This document shows, piece after piece, positions 14,731 to 27,192 of a DNA stretch of 64,000 nucleotides. The stretch is taken from assembly GCF_026210795.1 (NCBI RefSeq), contig NC_089439.1:620001-684000 (forward strand). The letters are read 5' to 3'. The position numbers were made by a program, and so were the translations under genes. Source of the stretch: Rhizophagus irregularis. Its lineage: Eukaryota > Glomeromycota > Glomeromycetes > Glomerales > Glomeraceae. The notes beneath the pieces were generated by a model. The model was not told where the DNA came from and ran no database searches. It saw only the letters and a list, made by a program, of their open reading frames with translations. Every line of letters starts with the position of its first letter. The stretch's first letter is position 1.

Positions 14731-16213
14731 GAATATCCTAATAAGGAAAATAATAATGATATTAACAGTTAACATAATTTACATTTAATTAATAAATGAT
14801 ATTGAAATTTACAATCGTCGGAGGCACATGATATCACGTGACTCTATGAAATTTCATGTCGATTAACTTATATCATTATTAATTTTAAATTTACTGTAAT
14901 TATTTACTTCACTTTTATTAATTTTAACATTTAAATAATAAATGTTAACATAATTTTAACAATCTTTCCAGAGTAATGAAATCTGCTGCCTTTGCGGTTT
15001 AGCAATGATCAATTAATGAAGGTAGTAACCTTATTTTTGATGGAAACAAAAAAATAGTTTACAATTACGTAATAATAACAATGATTATGAGGACGAGAGA
15101 GAATACCTGAAAAATATATACAATACAGATATAAAAAGATAAATTCCAAGGGTAAGCAAGCATTAAGAAAAAGCAAAAATTAATCCTCAAAATAAATACC
15201 TTGACACTCGTTCATTGGAACATATTCACTTGTTTATAAGAAGTCGGGCTATTCAATCTCTATAGTCTGTTCCAAATCATCATCGATTTAAGTAAAATTG
15301 TTGTCGTTCTGTTAGAAACTTCTACCTTAGCTTTTCGTTAGGTTTAATACTATGAGAAAATACTGTATATTAGCTAAATTAGCTAAATTCATAATTACGT
15401 CTAACATTAAAATAACATTACTTCTTTGATAACCTTATATTATCAACTTTTAGATTTCCTGGGAGATAGTTGACAAAACGGATCCTGTAATATTGACTGG
15501 TTGAATTGTCCCTTTGATGGAAAGTTTTCATAATAAGCCCTAATCTCTAGGGTTTTCTTTGATGCAAGACCCGGCATCTGAATACATACTTCCATTTTTA
15601 ATTATCATTATATACAACATAAGGTATTAAGAGGCTATGTATATCAGATTTAGAGCCAAAATTCTGATTGAAAGAAGAAATATGAGATGTTTTGTTGATT
15701 AGACGCTTGCTGATTGGAAAGAGAATTTATCGGATATTTGTTGATTGGAAGGAAGATTATCGGATTTTCAGATGTGTCTACCTTTCATTTTTTGTTAAGA
15801 TGACTTGTTTAAAATACGTGGTAAAATATAAATAAAGAAAAATAATAAAAATTATGACTAAAAAAGAAACTCACTTAAATAGTTTATAGAGAAACGGAAA
15901 CTGGTATAAGTTCCGAAGTGGTGATTAAATTACGCTAAGGAACATAGGTTCAGTTCCTGGAATGAGCAGAATAATTGGGAATTACCGGACAACGGGACAT
16001 GATGTCATCATTAAGCGTGGAAGTATATAGTAATATCGATATGCCTCGCATATTGTTAAAAGTTGGTTCTGAGGTCCATTCACATATTTATACATTCTAA
16101 AAAATAAACTTGAATCAGAATAATTTTTAAAATATAAAAATCCGTAACTATATATAAACAAAAGTTGTTGATAAATGATCAAATTTAAAAATTTCAAGGA
16201 AAAAAATGCTTAC

Positions 16214-16375
<162 letters not shown>

Positions 16376-16378
16376 TTA

Positions 16379-16669
<291 letters not shown>

Positions 16670-17129
16670 TGTTAACAGGTCCGTCTCAGACTCTGTCAAC
16701 TATAACTAAACGTTAGGGAGTCAATAGCTATAACGTAGTTTATATCAGCAAGACACGCAAAAACACAATACGCAAAATATAACACAATCACAGTTCGTTT
16801 TTAATATAAGAGTTTATTAAATAGTTAATACAAGTTAATCCCTAACTTATACTATCTATTTTCTATCTATCTGACACACTGACACACACACTTTAACTTA
16901 AGAAAAATCAAAAGATATTTATATAAAAATAAAATATAAAGAAAATAATATAACTAAAATAAATAAAGTAAATAAAATAAATATAATAAATAAAAGAAAT
17001 AATAAAAATAATAAAAATAACATAAATAATATAAATAACAAAAATAACAATTGTAACGTTAATCAGATCTACAAAATTATTTGATTACATAATGATTGAT
17101 CTACTAATTAATCATCTGATTTTTAAATC
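16670..17129 (-). repeat. 3' LTR of the Gypsy element, main part
   Basis: It matches 33398-33857 with one substitution. The remaining 35 bp of this LTR lie at 25810-25844, beyond the LINE that interrupts it. The bases 17115-17129 are the left copy of the LINE target duplication. Confidence 0.95.
17115..17129. repeat. left target-site duplication of the LINE
   Basis: TCTGATTTTTAAATC occurs here and again at 25795-25809, directly after the poly(A) tail. In the uninterrupted LTR at the other end of the Gypsy element the sequence is present only once, which proves the duplication. Confidence 0.95.
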
Positions 17130-17200
17130 GAAAAAAAAACTCTCTCCTGCATAAATCGATTTTCATAAGAATCCGCAGCAAAATAAAATTTACTAGAAAT

Positions 17201-19315
17201 ATGGGTATAACACCGTCAAGAGAAGACTTCGTAGCCCTAGAAGGATACGCAAAAAAAAGCGAAGAAGAGCGCAGAGCAATAATACAAAACGCGGGAATGG
17301 AAATAACCGATAACGACAAAGAGATAGCACAATTTTTGGGTTCAGAAGACGAAATATTAGGTTGTTTTATTAGGGGAATAATCACGATATGCTTAAGACA
17401 CTTTAACAACCAAAGAACAAAAGAATTTAACGAATACATAGAAGATTACAAGACAGCAACAAACGATATGATACAACAAAAAACTGTAGAAATGAACGAA
17501 TGGGCCCGACTAAAAGAAGAACAATGGAACATCAAAGAAGAATATTATTTCAAAAATACATCGATAAAAGCGCACCAAATACAAACCGAACTAGGAGCGG
17601 TAGATAACGAAGACAGGATAAGGATAGAAAAACAGGAAAAAGAGAAAATTATGAATGAATGTAGAAAGATAACTATGAACAACCTCGACGAGGACAGCGA
17701 CAAAGACGAAGAGATAATTCAACATACGTGGGAAATAGAAAGCAACACACCCAGTGAAGAATCATGGGACGAAGGGAAAATGAACCAAAAATACCACGTT
17801 TACAACAAGGCATCACACCAGACAAATGAAAACACCAATAATACTTCGAGAATGCAGGTCGAGAATAAAAATAGAAATTTTACAAAATCAAGAGACCAAT
17901 CATTAACAATGGCGATCACTGCCGATCACAACATGGGAGAAAAATCTAATAAAAGTAAAGAGTCCGTGCATCAACCAAAATCGGAAAAAGATCTGAAATA
18001 TTTCGCAGGACTTTTTACAGTCCAAATAAGGGATGGACAAACTGACCAATCGATAATAGAATATCTCAACACCAATAAAATTTTAGAATATCACGTGAAC
18101 ACACTAGGTAGAACTACTCATCACGGCAACGAATACACGTACTTAGGCTTTTTCACAGAAGCAGCGAAAAACGATTTTATAAACGACGGAAGAATATTGG
18201 GAACGATAGGAAAATTCAGAGATCTAGAATGGTTAAATAAATTGAACAAAACAATCATCATATCAGCAACCGGAATAGACGGAGAAAACACAGATATCAA
18301 CGAAGTTATCCAAGCAATAGAAGACAAATTAGGTAAACTCAAAAACGTAACACAAAAAACAGGAAATGGAAAATGGATAAGTATGAAACTAGAAATGGAC
18401 ATTAAATGTACAGAGGACGAACTATTTAACACCTGGGGAGTCCTAGTCAAAAACAAAATGATAAAAATCGAACCAATGAATTACAAACATCATATAACCA
18501 AACAACGAGGAAGAATTATGGCGGAAATACTCGATATACCTAACGAAATCGATGAAACAACATTCTCAAAAATACTTAAAACTACCAACGCAAGATATTG
18601 GTTCAAAACCAACAACAGGATGAAAGGAACATATAACATGAAGATATACTTCAACAACGATGAAGACAGAAAACAAGCAATTAACAAAAAAATCAAAATC
18701 GACGGAAAGATTTTTACTTGGTTTTTTCGGACTGGACCGGGAAGACAGAATAATTTTCGTAATGAAAGAAGAAATGATAATGGATTTGGCAAACGATTTC
18801 AACAAGAAATGTACGATGGAAGAAAGACTGGAAGATCCAGATGTAATATATGCAAAAGGAATAACCACATCACAGACGAATGTTATTTCAACAATAGAAA
18901 CAGAACACATGAAAACAGAAGAAACTGGAACGACAACTGGAATGAAACATATAGACATAGAAAAGGTAGATACGACAATGAAGGAAAGTTCAGATATGAC
19001 ACGCAACAACAACAATTCAGTGATCACGACGACAACAGATACAACGCCTACACCAACAGAGGAAAACAAATACACTCAAGAAGAAGATTAAACAACAACA
19101 TTAACAGAGAAAATGGCAGAGATGAGACTAGAGGAAACCGACAAAGTTTTTACCACCAACAACAAAGATATAATGGATACAATAACCATAACAACAACGG
19201 TCACAACACAGAGAGATACAACGAGAATGGAAAGAACAACTACAACGGATACAACAGAGATTGGAATGAAGGAAACAGTTCCAATGATAGGCGTCGAATG
19301 GCTAGACGCTATTGA
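17201..19315 (+). CDS. LINE ORF1 protein with CCHC zinc knuckle, 704 aa
   Basis: The first ATG lies about 70 bases from the LINE 5' end, and the frame is open for 704 codons. The middle part (about residues 270-510) looks like a folded nucleic-acid-binding region. A CX2CX4HX4C zinc knuckle (CNICKRNNHITDEC) lies at about residues 548-561. The C-terminal 140 residues are very rich in N, R, Y, Q and G, typical of a disordered RNA-binding tail. LINE ORF1 proteins coat the element RNA and act as chaperones during target-primed reverse transcription. The 3' end overlaps the start of ORF2 in another frame. This ORF is intact. Confidence 0.85.
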   Translation: MGITPSREDFVALEGYAKKSEEERRAIIQNAGMEITDNDKEIAQFLGSEDEILGCFIRGIITICLRHFNNQRTKEFNEYIEDYKTATNDMIQQKTVEMNEWARLKEEQWNIKEEYYFKNTSIKAHQIQTELGAVDNEDRIRIEKQEKEKIMNECRKITMNNLDEDSDKDEEIIQHTWEIESNTPSEESWDEGKMNQKYHVYNKASHQTNENTNNTSRMQVENKNRNFTKSRDQSLTMAITADHNMGEKSNKSKESVHQPKSEKDLKYFAGLFTVQIRDGQTDQSIIEYLNTNKILEYHVNTLGRTTHHGNEYTYLGFFTEAAKNDFINDGRILGTIGKFRDLEWLNKLNKTIIISATGIDGENTDINEVIQAIEDKLGKLKNVTQKTGNGKWISMKLEMDIKCTEDELFNTWGVLVKNKMIKIEPMNYKHHITKQRGRIMAEILDIPNEIDETTFSKILKTTNARYWFKTNNRMKGTYNMKIYFNNDEDRKQAINKKIKIDGKIFTWFFRTGPGRQNNFRNERRNDNGFGKRFQQEMYDGRKTGRSRCNICKRNNHITDECYFNNRNRTHENRRNWNDNWNETYRHRKGRYDNEGKFRYDTQQQQFSDHDDNRYNAYTNRGKQIHSRRRLNNNINRENGRDETRGNRQSFYHQQQRYNGYNNHNNNGHNTERYNENGKNNYNGYNRDWNEGNSSNDRRRMARRY

Positions 19316-19956
19316 CCGGCAACTATACCAAAACACAACAACAGAAGAAGAAAATGAAGAAAAAAGAGGCGTAGGTGAAGAAAATTTAAAAGAGAACGAA
19401 GAGGAAAACATCACAAAAAATAAAAAAACAAAAAAAGGAAAAACTTACATAAAACAAAAACAACAAGAAAATAATAAGAAAAAAGAAAAACATAACAAAC
19501 TAAAAATAGGTTGTATAAACGTAAGGGGGATGAACGATACAAAAAAACAAGGCGATATAAGAAAATTTTTATCAAAAGAAAACTGGGATATAGCAATAAT
19601 TAATGAAACTAAACTAAAAGAAGCAAAAGGTAAATATATATACAATGGCTGGGATAAATACAAATGCATTAACAGTAGCTACAACAACGAAAACAACAAG
19701 AATGGAATAATAATAATGATAAGAAGAGATATCTACGATAGAGGATATAAGATAGAAACAATCAACGGTCACGTGATTAAATTCGACTTATTATTCAAAG
19801 GAAATCAGAAAAACATAAGAATCATAGGAATATATAATCCAAATAACGACAAACCAACTACGAATAACATAGAAAAACATTTGGCAAAATGGATGAACGA
19901 AGCAATAAACCTAGAATATGAAACGATAATTTTGGGAGATTTCAATGAATCAGCCA

Positions 19957-20030
19957 ATAACAAGAAAAAATTAAAACCGTTAACAAACACAATATAACAA
20001 GAAAAAATTAAAACCGTTAACAAACACAAT
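19957..20030 (+). repeat. 37-bp tandem duplication in LINE ORF2
   Basis: The unit beginning ATAACAAGAAAAAATTAAAA occurs twice head to tail. Its length is 1 mod 3, which exactly explains why the endonuclease reading frame moves by one after this point. Confidence 0.95.
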
Positions 20031-23000
20031 CAAGAATCATGGCTTACAAAACATTCACGAAAGTTTAACAGTAGCGGAAGATAGACTAGACACTTGGAAG
20101 AGTGGAGACAATTCATCCAGGATAGATTTTATTTTCGCAAGCGAAGGCTTTCAAGAAAGTATTATAAGTCATGAGATACTAGAAATAGAAGATTTCGACA
20201 CAGATCACAAAGCACTAACAGTTAAAATAGAAATTAAAGAAAAATTAGGAATAAACAAACCTGGATTTATGAAAGAAATAAAAAAGGAAATAAGACACAT
20301 AAAATTAGAACAAGAAGATTGGAAAGAAATAGCAGAAGAAGTAGAAACAAGATTAGAAACGTTAGACCAGAATACAACACAACATTTAAATCGAGAAATG
20401 ATATGGAAAACGATAGTAGATATATACGACGAAGAAAAGAATAGACAACTAATTAAAATCAGAAAAAGAAAAGAAGATTCAAAAAAAGAAAGAGACGAAA
20501 GTTTAATGAAAACAAACGAAGAAAGATTAGAGGAATTAATCACAGAATACGAAAACTTAGAAAAAAATTGATACGATAGAACATGGAATCAGTAAGATAA
20601 CAGATAAAGTTATAAAGAAATTATGGCAAGATAGAAAAGCCTTTCAATACAAATATAATTTCAAAGAATTCGAAGAAACAATAATAATAGAGCAATGGGG
20701 AACAACGGACACAGGTAAACACAACGCGGTAAAACTAGGAAAATTAATCAACATACATGATAGACTCGAAAAAAACATTGAATACGGAATCACGATAGAT
20801 AAACTAAGAAAATATAGAAACCGCAAAGAGTTAAAAGAAAGAAGAACAAAAAGAGCAGAAATTATGAGAAGCCTATATGTGGAAATTAATAGCCTGAACA
20901 TAGAAATAAACATAAGAAAACGCGAAACGTACCTAGAAGAAGACATAGGAAAAATGTTAAATAGAATTTTAGAAAAAAAGAGAGAGAAAATTAATATGAC
21001 AGGATTAGTAATAAAAGAGAATGGAAGAATCACGATAGAAAAAGACAAAAAAAAGATAAAAGATAAAGTATTAAAACATAACAAAGATTGGACAAAGAAA
21101 AGAGAAATAGACCTAGATGAACTAGAATATGATCCGGAGTGGAGAGAGATCTATACACCTAATGAAGATATAAACGAAAATATTTACAAAAATCTAATGA
21201 CACCGATAAGGATGGAAGAACTAGAAAGGGTATTACAAAACCTAAAAACAAATAAAGCACCAGGATCAAGTGGTATAACTTACGACTTTTGGAAGAAAAG
21301 CGGAAACCTAACGAGGAATTTATTATTAAACATCTTTAACGACAGCATGGCCAAAGAGAACGTAACGGATGAATGGAAAAAAGGATTTATATATCCGATA
21401 AATAAAACTTCACGTTCAAATTGGAATCAAGATTTAAACTTGACGAGACCGATAGTGCTCTTAGAAACGGCAAGAAAAATTTGGTTTAAAATATTGGTAA
21501 ATAGATTAGGCGAAATTTTAACAAAAGAACAGATTTTGACAAATACGAATTTTGCAGCACTAAAAAACGAAAGCACCCTAGAGCCAATAAAAATCATCCA
21601 AGCAATAATAGAAGACGCTAATAATTACAAAAAAGAAGCATGGATACTATTGATGGATATATCCAAAGCTTACGATTCAGTAAACACAACAATGCTAAAA
21701 AGAAGCCTGGAAAGAATTAAACTGCCACCAAATTTTATTAACATAGTTATGGACGTCAATTTAAATAGATTTAATAGGGTGCTAGTAAACAACGAACTTA
21801 CAGATGAATACCATGTAGAAGACGGTATCGACCAAGGCGAAGTATGGTCACCGATACTGTGGAGAATTTTTTATGACCCGCTTTTAAGTAGATTAAATGA
21901 AATGAAAGAGGAGACAGGTTACAACTTTTATGAGGAAAAATTAATCGATAATAATAAAAAAGATAAAGAAATACTTGAAATATCGATTAACGTTACGGCA
22001 TTTATGGACGATACAACGCTTATCAGTAAAAATAAAAAACAATTAGAAAAAATGATTGAGATATGTCATCAATTTTTTAATATAAATGACATAAAAGCAA
22101 ACGTATCGAAATATGAACTTATAAAAATAAATAATGATAAAGAAGAACTTTTAATTAAAGGAGAATCAATCACAAAAACAAATAGTGAAGAAGGTAATCG
22201 TTACTTAGGAATATTTTTTAGATACGACAACAAAAGAGAAATATATAAAAAGAAAATAACATCAATAATCAATAACGCCTGCAATATATTTAATTGGAAA
22301 AGATTAAACGAAAAACAAATCATAGCGGTTTGGAATATAGTTATTATACCAAGGATAGAGTATCAGCTGGCAGCCATAGTCCTAAAGAAATGGGAATGTG
22401 AGAAATTGATGACAAGAATAAATATGATAATCAAAAAAAGAGCTGGCCTAGCAAGATCAACTCCAAATTTTATAATTTATGATAAAGACATTTTAGGTAT
22501 AAAACATATTTACGACTTACAGATGGAAATGATATGTAAGAATTTGCTTTATCAGGCGAATGGAAATTACAAATTACAAATTTTATTTAAAATCAAAATG
22601 ATCCAAGAACAGAAAAATATATGGACTTCGAGATGTCCCGGAGAAATAGAAATAACAAATTACAGGAAAAATAATTGGATCATATCAGCTCTAAAGGCGT
22701 TAAATAACGAAAAAATTAAGATATGTAATCATGAAATAAAAGATTTTAGAGAAAGCCATAGAATCAAAGGAGGAAAGACTGACCTAATTGATTTAATGGA
22801 GTGTAAGGATTTTATAACAAGTACTCAATCAAGAAAAACAAAAAAAATAATGTTTTTAGAAGACATCCTAGAGGCAGACGGTATCACTTTACTAAAATGG
22901 AAGCATTTATGTAAAGAAAGAGAAAAGAACACGAAAGGAAAATCGCCTAAATGGTTTAAAAAATTAGAATTGAAACTAATAGCAGACGAAAGTGGACAAG

Positions 23001-23300
23001 TAAGAAAAATAAGAAACGAGTTTATAGGACAAGCACAAAAAGAAAATATTCACATAAACTATTTTGATGAAGATGAAAAATCGGACAAAAATAGTATTGT
23101 AACTTGGAACGACTACGGAGAATACCCGATATTTAGTATTAATAAAAAAAAATCGCAGAGTAAGAAATACAAAAGAATAGGAATACATTTAGAACTAGAC
23201 GGAGATAGTTATGATCTAAACAATTCGCCTCAACTGAAGAAATGTCAAGGATGTTTTAGAAACATTAGTAAAAAAAAGGGGAGCAACGAATGTCTAATAT

Positions 23301-23835
23301 TAGGGATGCCAACGGTCGGTTCGGTTCGGTTTCGGTTTTAAAACTGCGGTTTTCAGCTGAAACCGAACCGACCGCAAAACCGACCGATAAAACCGAATTG
23401 CAAAACCGATCGCAAAACTACTGCAAATTGAATGAACTAATGTTAGAAAGTATTAATTATAATTTTATTTGATAATATTTCTTAAAGTTATAATTTTTTT
23501 TTACGATAGTAATGTCAATTTTGCGATTTTTTTCAGCGGAACGAAAAGTCACGTGATCGACGCGTAAAATATAAATTTTCTTATTATTTCAAAAACAAGA
23601 ATACTATATATATATATACAACTAAATCATAATTTTTAATAGTATTCTCAATAAAATTAATAAAACAAACATTTTTTTCTTTTGAAATATATGATTAACT
23701 GATCGGTTTTTTTGTCAGTTTTTTTTATATATAAAACCGACGGTTAACCGGTCGGTCTTGGACTGAAACCGAACCGTAACCGAACCGGTAAAAACCGGTT
23801 ATAATCGGTTATAACCGAAACTTTTGGCATCCATA
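23301..23835. mobile_element. hAT-type MITE inserted in LINE ORF2
   Basis: The left terminus TAGGGATGCCAA and right terminus TTGGCATCCATA are inverted repeats with one mismatch. The 8-bp TCTAATAT flanks both sides (23293-23300 and 23836-23843). TAGGG-like ends with 8-bp duplications are characteristic of hAT elements. Subterminal regions are filled with variants of CGGTTCGGTTTCGG and their complements. No transposase is present, so it is non-autonomous. Confidence 0.92.
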
Positions 23836-25774
23836 TCTAATATACATAGAAAACGAAATCTGTAGAAATTTAGATAGAAGAAAAGAAGAAGACTATATTA
23901 AACCGTACGAAACTCTAAATAATATTATAAAAAAGAATGAATGGTTACGAACGTATACAAAAGAAGATAAAAAAGATGAGTCATTTAACAAAAAAATAGA
24001 ATTAATCGACAAAATAATTAACACGAATGACAAAAATTTTCTGGATATAATCAAAAACAGTATTTTCGAAGAAGAAGATAATTTGATTTCGATTACAAAA
24101 CGAAGATTTTGTTTACTAATTAATACAAACAAAAAGAAATGGGAAATTAATAATAAAGGTAAAAGAGTTTATCGATATAATGTAGTATGGAAAATATTTG
24201 AACTGAATTACGAAGGAAAAGAGAGCGAGGAAGTGATCCTACTAGCGAGCCATGAATGTAATTACGAAAACGAATTCAAAATTATTCTTAGATGTATAAT
24301 TCTAGGAATTATGATAATAAGTGAGAATAGCGAATTAATTTTAGGAATAAACGAGAAAGTCAATAGACTAATAATTGAATTTACTAATAATTTTAGTAAT
24401 AGGAAGAAAATAGATAGTGATTACTATTTAGAGCTTTTATTTTTAGAAAACTTTTTAGAAACAAATAATATTGAATTAATCGAAGGTAAAGAGAAAATAC
24501 AGAGAATCATAAAAGAAAAAAGAAAAGAGATGCAGGAAATGTTAAAGAACAATAAGATAGTAGATAAGATAAAATATAATTTTGAATTAATAGACGAAGG
24601 TTTAATTACGAATGAATATAATTTAATTTGGAATAACAAATTAATAACAGGAGGATTCCGAGTTTGGAGGAAAGCAGTGACATTAGCAATTTGGAAAAAT
24701 GAAATTTTAAACAGCGAGAGGTTAGAAGATCTATTTATGTACAATTATAGAAACGAATTCGACTGGATCGCAAGTCTTGAATTTATTAGTAATAGAGTTA
24801 AATTTTCGCAAAGACAATGTGGTGATAGAGACACAATTGAACGCTCATACAGAATCAAAAATTTACTTAAAGAATTGCCCACATATAACACTTTATTTAA
24901 AAGAAACACGAACAAAATTGATACAGATAAATGTATAAGATGTGGGAAAATCTTCACGGAAGATTGGGAACACATATGGATATGTGAAGATAACGATATA
25001 TCAATTGATGAAATCATACGAGAATCACCATATAATTTCGAAAAAGTTTTGGATAACTCTAACCAAACCGAAGAACTAGATATCTTAAGAAACTACAATT
25101 GTGAATTTATTAATATAATAGAAAGTCCTTCAAATATTTTGTTGGGGAAAAGCAGAAAATGGGAATTATTAAGAGGGATTTATAATAATAAATTCAATGA
25201 TTTATCTAAAGAGAAAAAAGTTAAAGATCTAATCAAAAAGCTTTGGATGTTCACGTATGACGAGATTAAGAAACGAATATGGATACCACGATGCGAAGAA
25301 ATTAAAAGATTAGAAGAAAGAGAACAAATTAAAAAAATAGATCTTAGAAGGAGAAGAGCCGCAAACGATGATATAGTAGAAGATGAAATCGACAAGGATA
25401 TATTACCAGGAAAAATGAAAAAACAAAAAACAAAAGAAAATTTAGTTAAAAAAGAAAAAAATACAAATATAAATAGACAAATTAGCTTAGTAACGTTAGA
25501 CAAATTGAAAGGATTAATCACAGAAGGTATTAATATAGCTAAATCTTGGAATTCAACAATTAAATTAACGAACGCTCTAGTTTAGATTTAGTTTAGCGAT
25601 ATTTAGATATAGCGTGAAATTTTTATTACGATTTTTACGATAGATTTAGGTGATTTAGTTATAGTTCGATAAATACTTAGTTATAGGGTTTGAATTTTTC
25701 AAGCTCTAGGTGTTTACTTTTAATTATGTAATTTATTGTATAAATTCAAATAATTAATAAACGCGTTACTATTT

Positions 25775-25794
25775 AAAAAAAAAAAAAAAAAAAA
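25775..25794 (+). other. poly(A) tail of the LINE
   Basis: A run of about 20 A residues immediately before the right target duplication marks the 3' end of the retrotransposed transcript. Confidence 0.9.
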
Positions 25795-25809
25795 TCTGAT
25801 TTTTAAATC
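25795..25809. repeat. right target-site duplication of the LINE
   Basis: The second copy of TCTGATTTTTAAATC; LTR sequence then resumes with ACGTGATTTTTACTGCG, as in the intact LTR at 33858. Confidence 0.95.
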
Positions 25810-25844
25810 ACGTGATTTTTACTGCGCCATAATCTTCGTTATCA
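25810..25844 (-). repeat. 3' LTR of the Gypsy element, remaining 35 bp
   Basis: It matches 33858-33892, the outer end of the intact LTR, and ends TTCGTTATCA. It is separated from the rest of the LTR by the LINE. Confidence 0.93.
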
Positions 25845-25858
25845 AATCTCCCTCACTA
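25845..25858 (-). other. polypurine tract of the Gypsy element
   Basis: On the minus strand AGTGAGGGAGATT lies directly against the 3' LTR. This is the expected place and composition for the plus-strand primer of an LTR retrotransposon. Confidence 0.7.
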
Positions 25859-26038
25859 AATTTTGAGTTCCCACGAAAAATAATTAAAGCCAAATAAATT
25901 TTATCTTTTCTTTTCACTTCACTCCCAACCCGCTATTAAATGAAAAAAAACTGGTCATCCATGTAATACCAAAACAGTAGGCCCTCGAAAGGGACACGAA
26001 CCAAAGTCCATGTAAAGCTAAGGTATTAGCCTTCTCAA

Positions 26039-26941
26039 ATGTGGCCATCAAATGATCAGGACACGGGTGACATCGATCCTGGGAAGAAATTCATTATCAA
26101 TTTAAAAGAAAATCATGAATTATGGGATCGGGATGGGCTGGTAAATCATCAGAAAATTGTTGTAAGTTTTTTTCCATAAATGTTGAAAATCTGGTAACCT
26201 AATTAAGATTTTTCTCGTCTCCTTTCTTTTCTCGTCATCATGGTATATAAGAAATACAATAACCAGAAATCTACACCAAGAGAACGTATCAGACTAACTA
26301 AAAAGAAAAATAAATGTAGTTCTCAAAAAAACCATAATAAGCGGTTTTTTGTTCGCAAATCTAAGAAAGAAAAAGAAGAAGGAAAGGAAACGCAAAAATT
26401 ATCACAAAGGGCAGTTCGAGTGGCCTCTGAATTTTTTCTTCAAAACAGGGAACTTCGTGAAGAAATAATTCAACTACGTCAAGAAGTTCAAGAACTTCAG
26501 GAGGAAGTACAAGTCCGAGAAGATTTTTCGATTATAAAATCTTCTCAAGAATCTCAGGTGCGGCAAGAACTTCAACAACAAGTTCAACAACTGCAACAAC
26601 AATTATCGTCGCTCCAGGAGCAACTCCAAGAAGCTTCGTCACGTGACGAATTAGTTGAACAACAACAAGCTCCTCTTCCTCTTACTAATTCCGAACAGTA
26701 TCAACTGGTCGCTGAGAATGAAATTATGTTGAATGATATCCAGGAACGTGACGATTTCATTCAACGGCTTAAAAATGAGAGAGTAAATGAACATCTTGCT
26801 TTTCGTCGGCAAATTTCAGCTTTGAAGGAAAATTGCAATAGGTTGCGTCGGGAAAGAAATGCTGCACACCATAGGGCTGAAGGGATGATAGTTTTGCTTA
26901 GAAATAGAGATAATTCTCGTAATCCTCCTTCTTCCATATAA
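26039..26941 (+). CDS. antisense coiled-coil ORF inside the Gypsy element
   Basis: An ORF of 233 codons (26240-26941) lies between integrase and the 3' LTR, on the strand opposite to gag-pol. It has a highly basic N-terminus (about 60 residues rich in K and R), then a long E/Q-rich coiled coil (about residues 65-150) and a second helical region to about 215. A 46-codon ORF starts at 26039 and runs into a consensus donor (GTAAGT at 26162), so a first exon may precede it; the acceptor is not clear. Its function is unknown. Antisense ORFs in this position are known from some plant Gypsy lineages. The frame is intact, which suggests constraint or youth. Confidence 0.55.
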
Positions 26942-27192
26942 TTTTCTTTTTCTATTATGTAATCATCTTTTATTATTTTGTTATATAATAAATATAATAT
27001 ATATATGATAAAAATTTTTTTTTTTTTTTTTCGTAAAATTTTGTAAATTTTCTGGGGCATTGAGTCACATATTCATGCTGATCATTTTTGATCAGTTTGT
27101 TCAACATAAAAACTAATTTGATTTGTCGATCATCATTGATTTCTAATTTTGTCAATCATTCACGATTAATTTATCGATTTTAAGGATTATCA

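Larger units (their letters stand above)
19113..25585 (+). pseudogene. LINE ORF2: APE endonuclease and reverse transcriptase, broken
   Basis: The endonuclease begins near 19491 (INVRGM, NETKL, GDFN) and ends with RIDFIF and DTDHKAL near 20120-20215. The RT has KAPGSSGITYDFWK (about 21255), LMDISKAYDSV, GIDQGEVWSP and FMDD in place of YADD (about 22003). A C-terminal CX2C...H...C motif lies near 24930-24990. Three lesions are visible. A 37-bp tandem duplication (19957-19993 repeated at 19994-20030) shifts frame into a stop. A one-base gain in an A run near 20565 shifts frame again. A MITE is inserted at 23301-23835. The MITE plus its 8-bp duplication is a multiple of three, so the frame resumes after it. 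The start codon is uncertain; 19113 overlaps ORF1. Confidence 0.88.
17130..25794 (+). mobile_element. non-LTR retrotransposon (LINE), full length, in the Gypsy 3' LTR
   Basis: The element is bounded by a 15-bp target duplication, starts with a short 5' leader and ends in a poly(A) tail (about 25775-25794). It has ORF1 with a zinc knuckle and ORF2 with an APE-type endonuclease, reverse transcriptase and a C-terminal Cys/His motif. The coding strand is strikingly A-rich, unlike the T-rich plus strand of the Gypsy gene region. A 535-bp hAT-type MITE sits in ORF2. Because it lies inside a nearly unmutated LTR, it is younger than the Gypsy insertion. I do not assign a named LINE clade. Confidence 0.93.

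Noticed and set aside
15880-15960. tRNA gene candidate with GGTTCAGTTCC
   Set aside because: Only the B-box-like motif is convincing; arms do not fold and no anticodon stem is found.
18121-19075. Minus-strand ORFs of 100-170 codons opposite the LINE
   Set aside because: They are shadows of the A-rich ORF1 and ORF2; their S/F/V-rich translations have no domain features.
25976-26060. tRNA-like sequence on the minus strand (GGTTCGTGTCC preceded by TGGCCACATTTGAGAAGG)
   Set aside because: The T-arm and acceptor stem do not pair, and the stretch lies in the antisense ORF's leader within the Gypsy element. A and B box resemblance alone is not enough.
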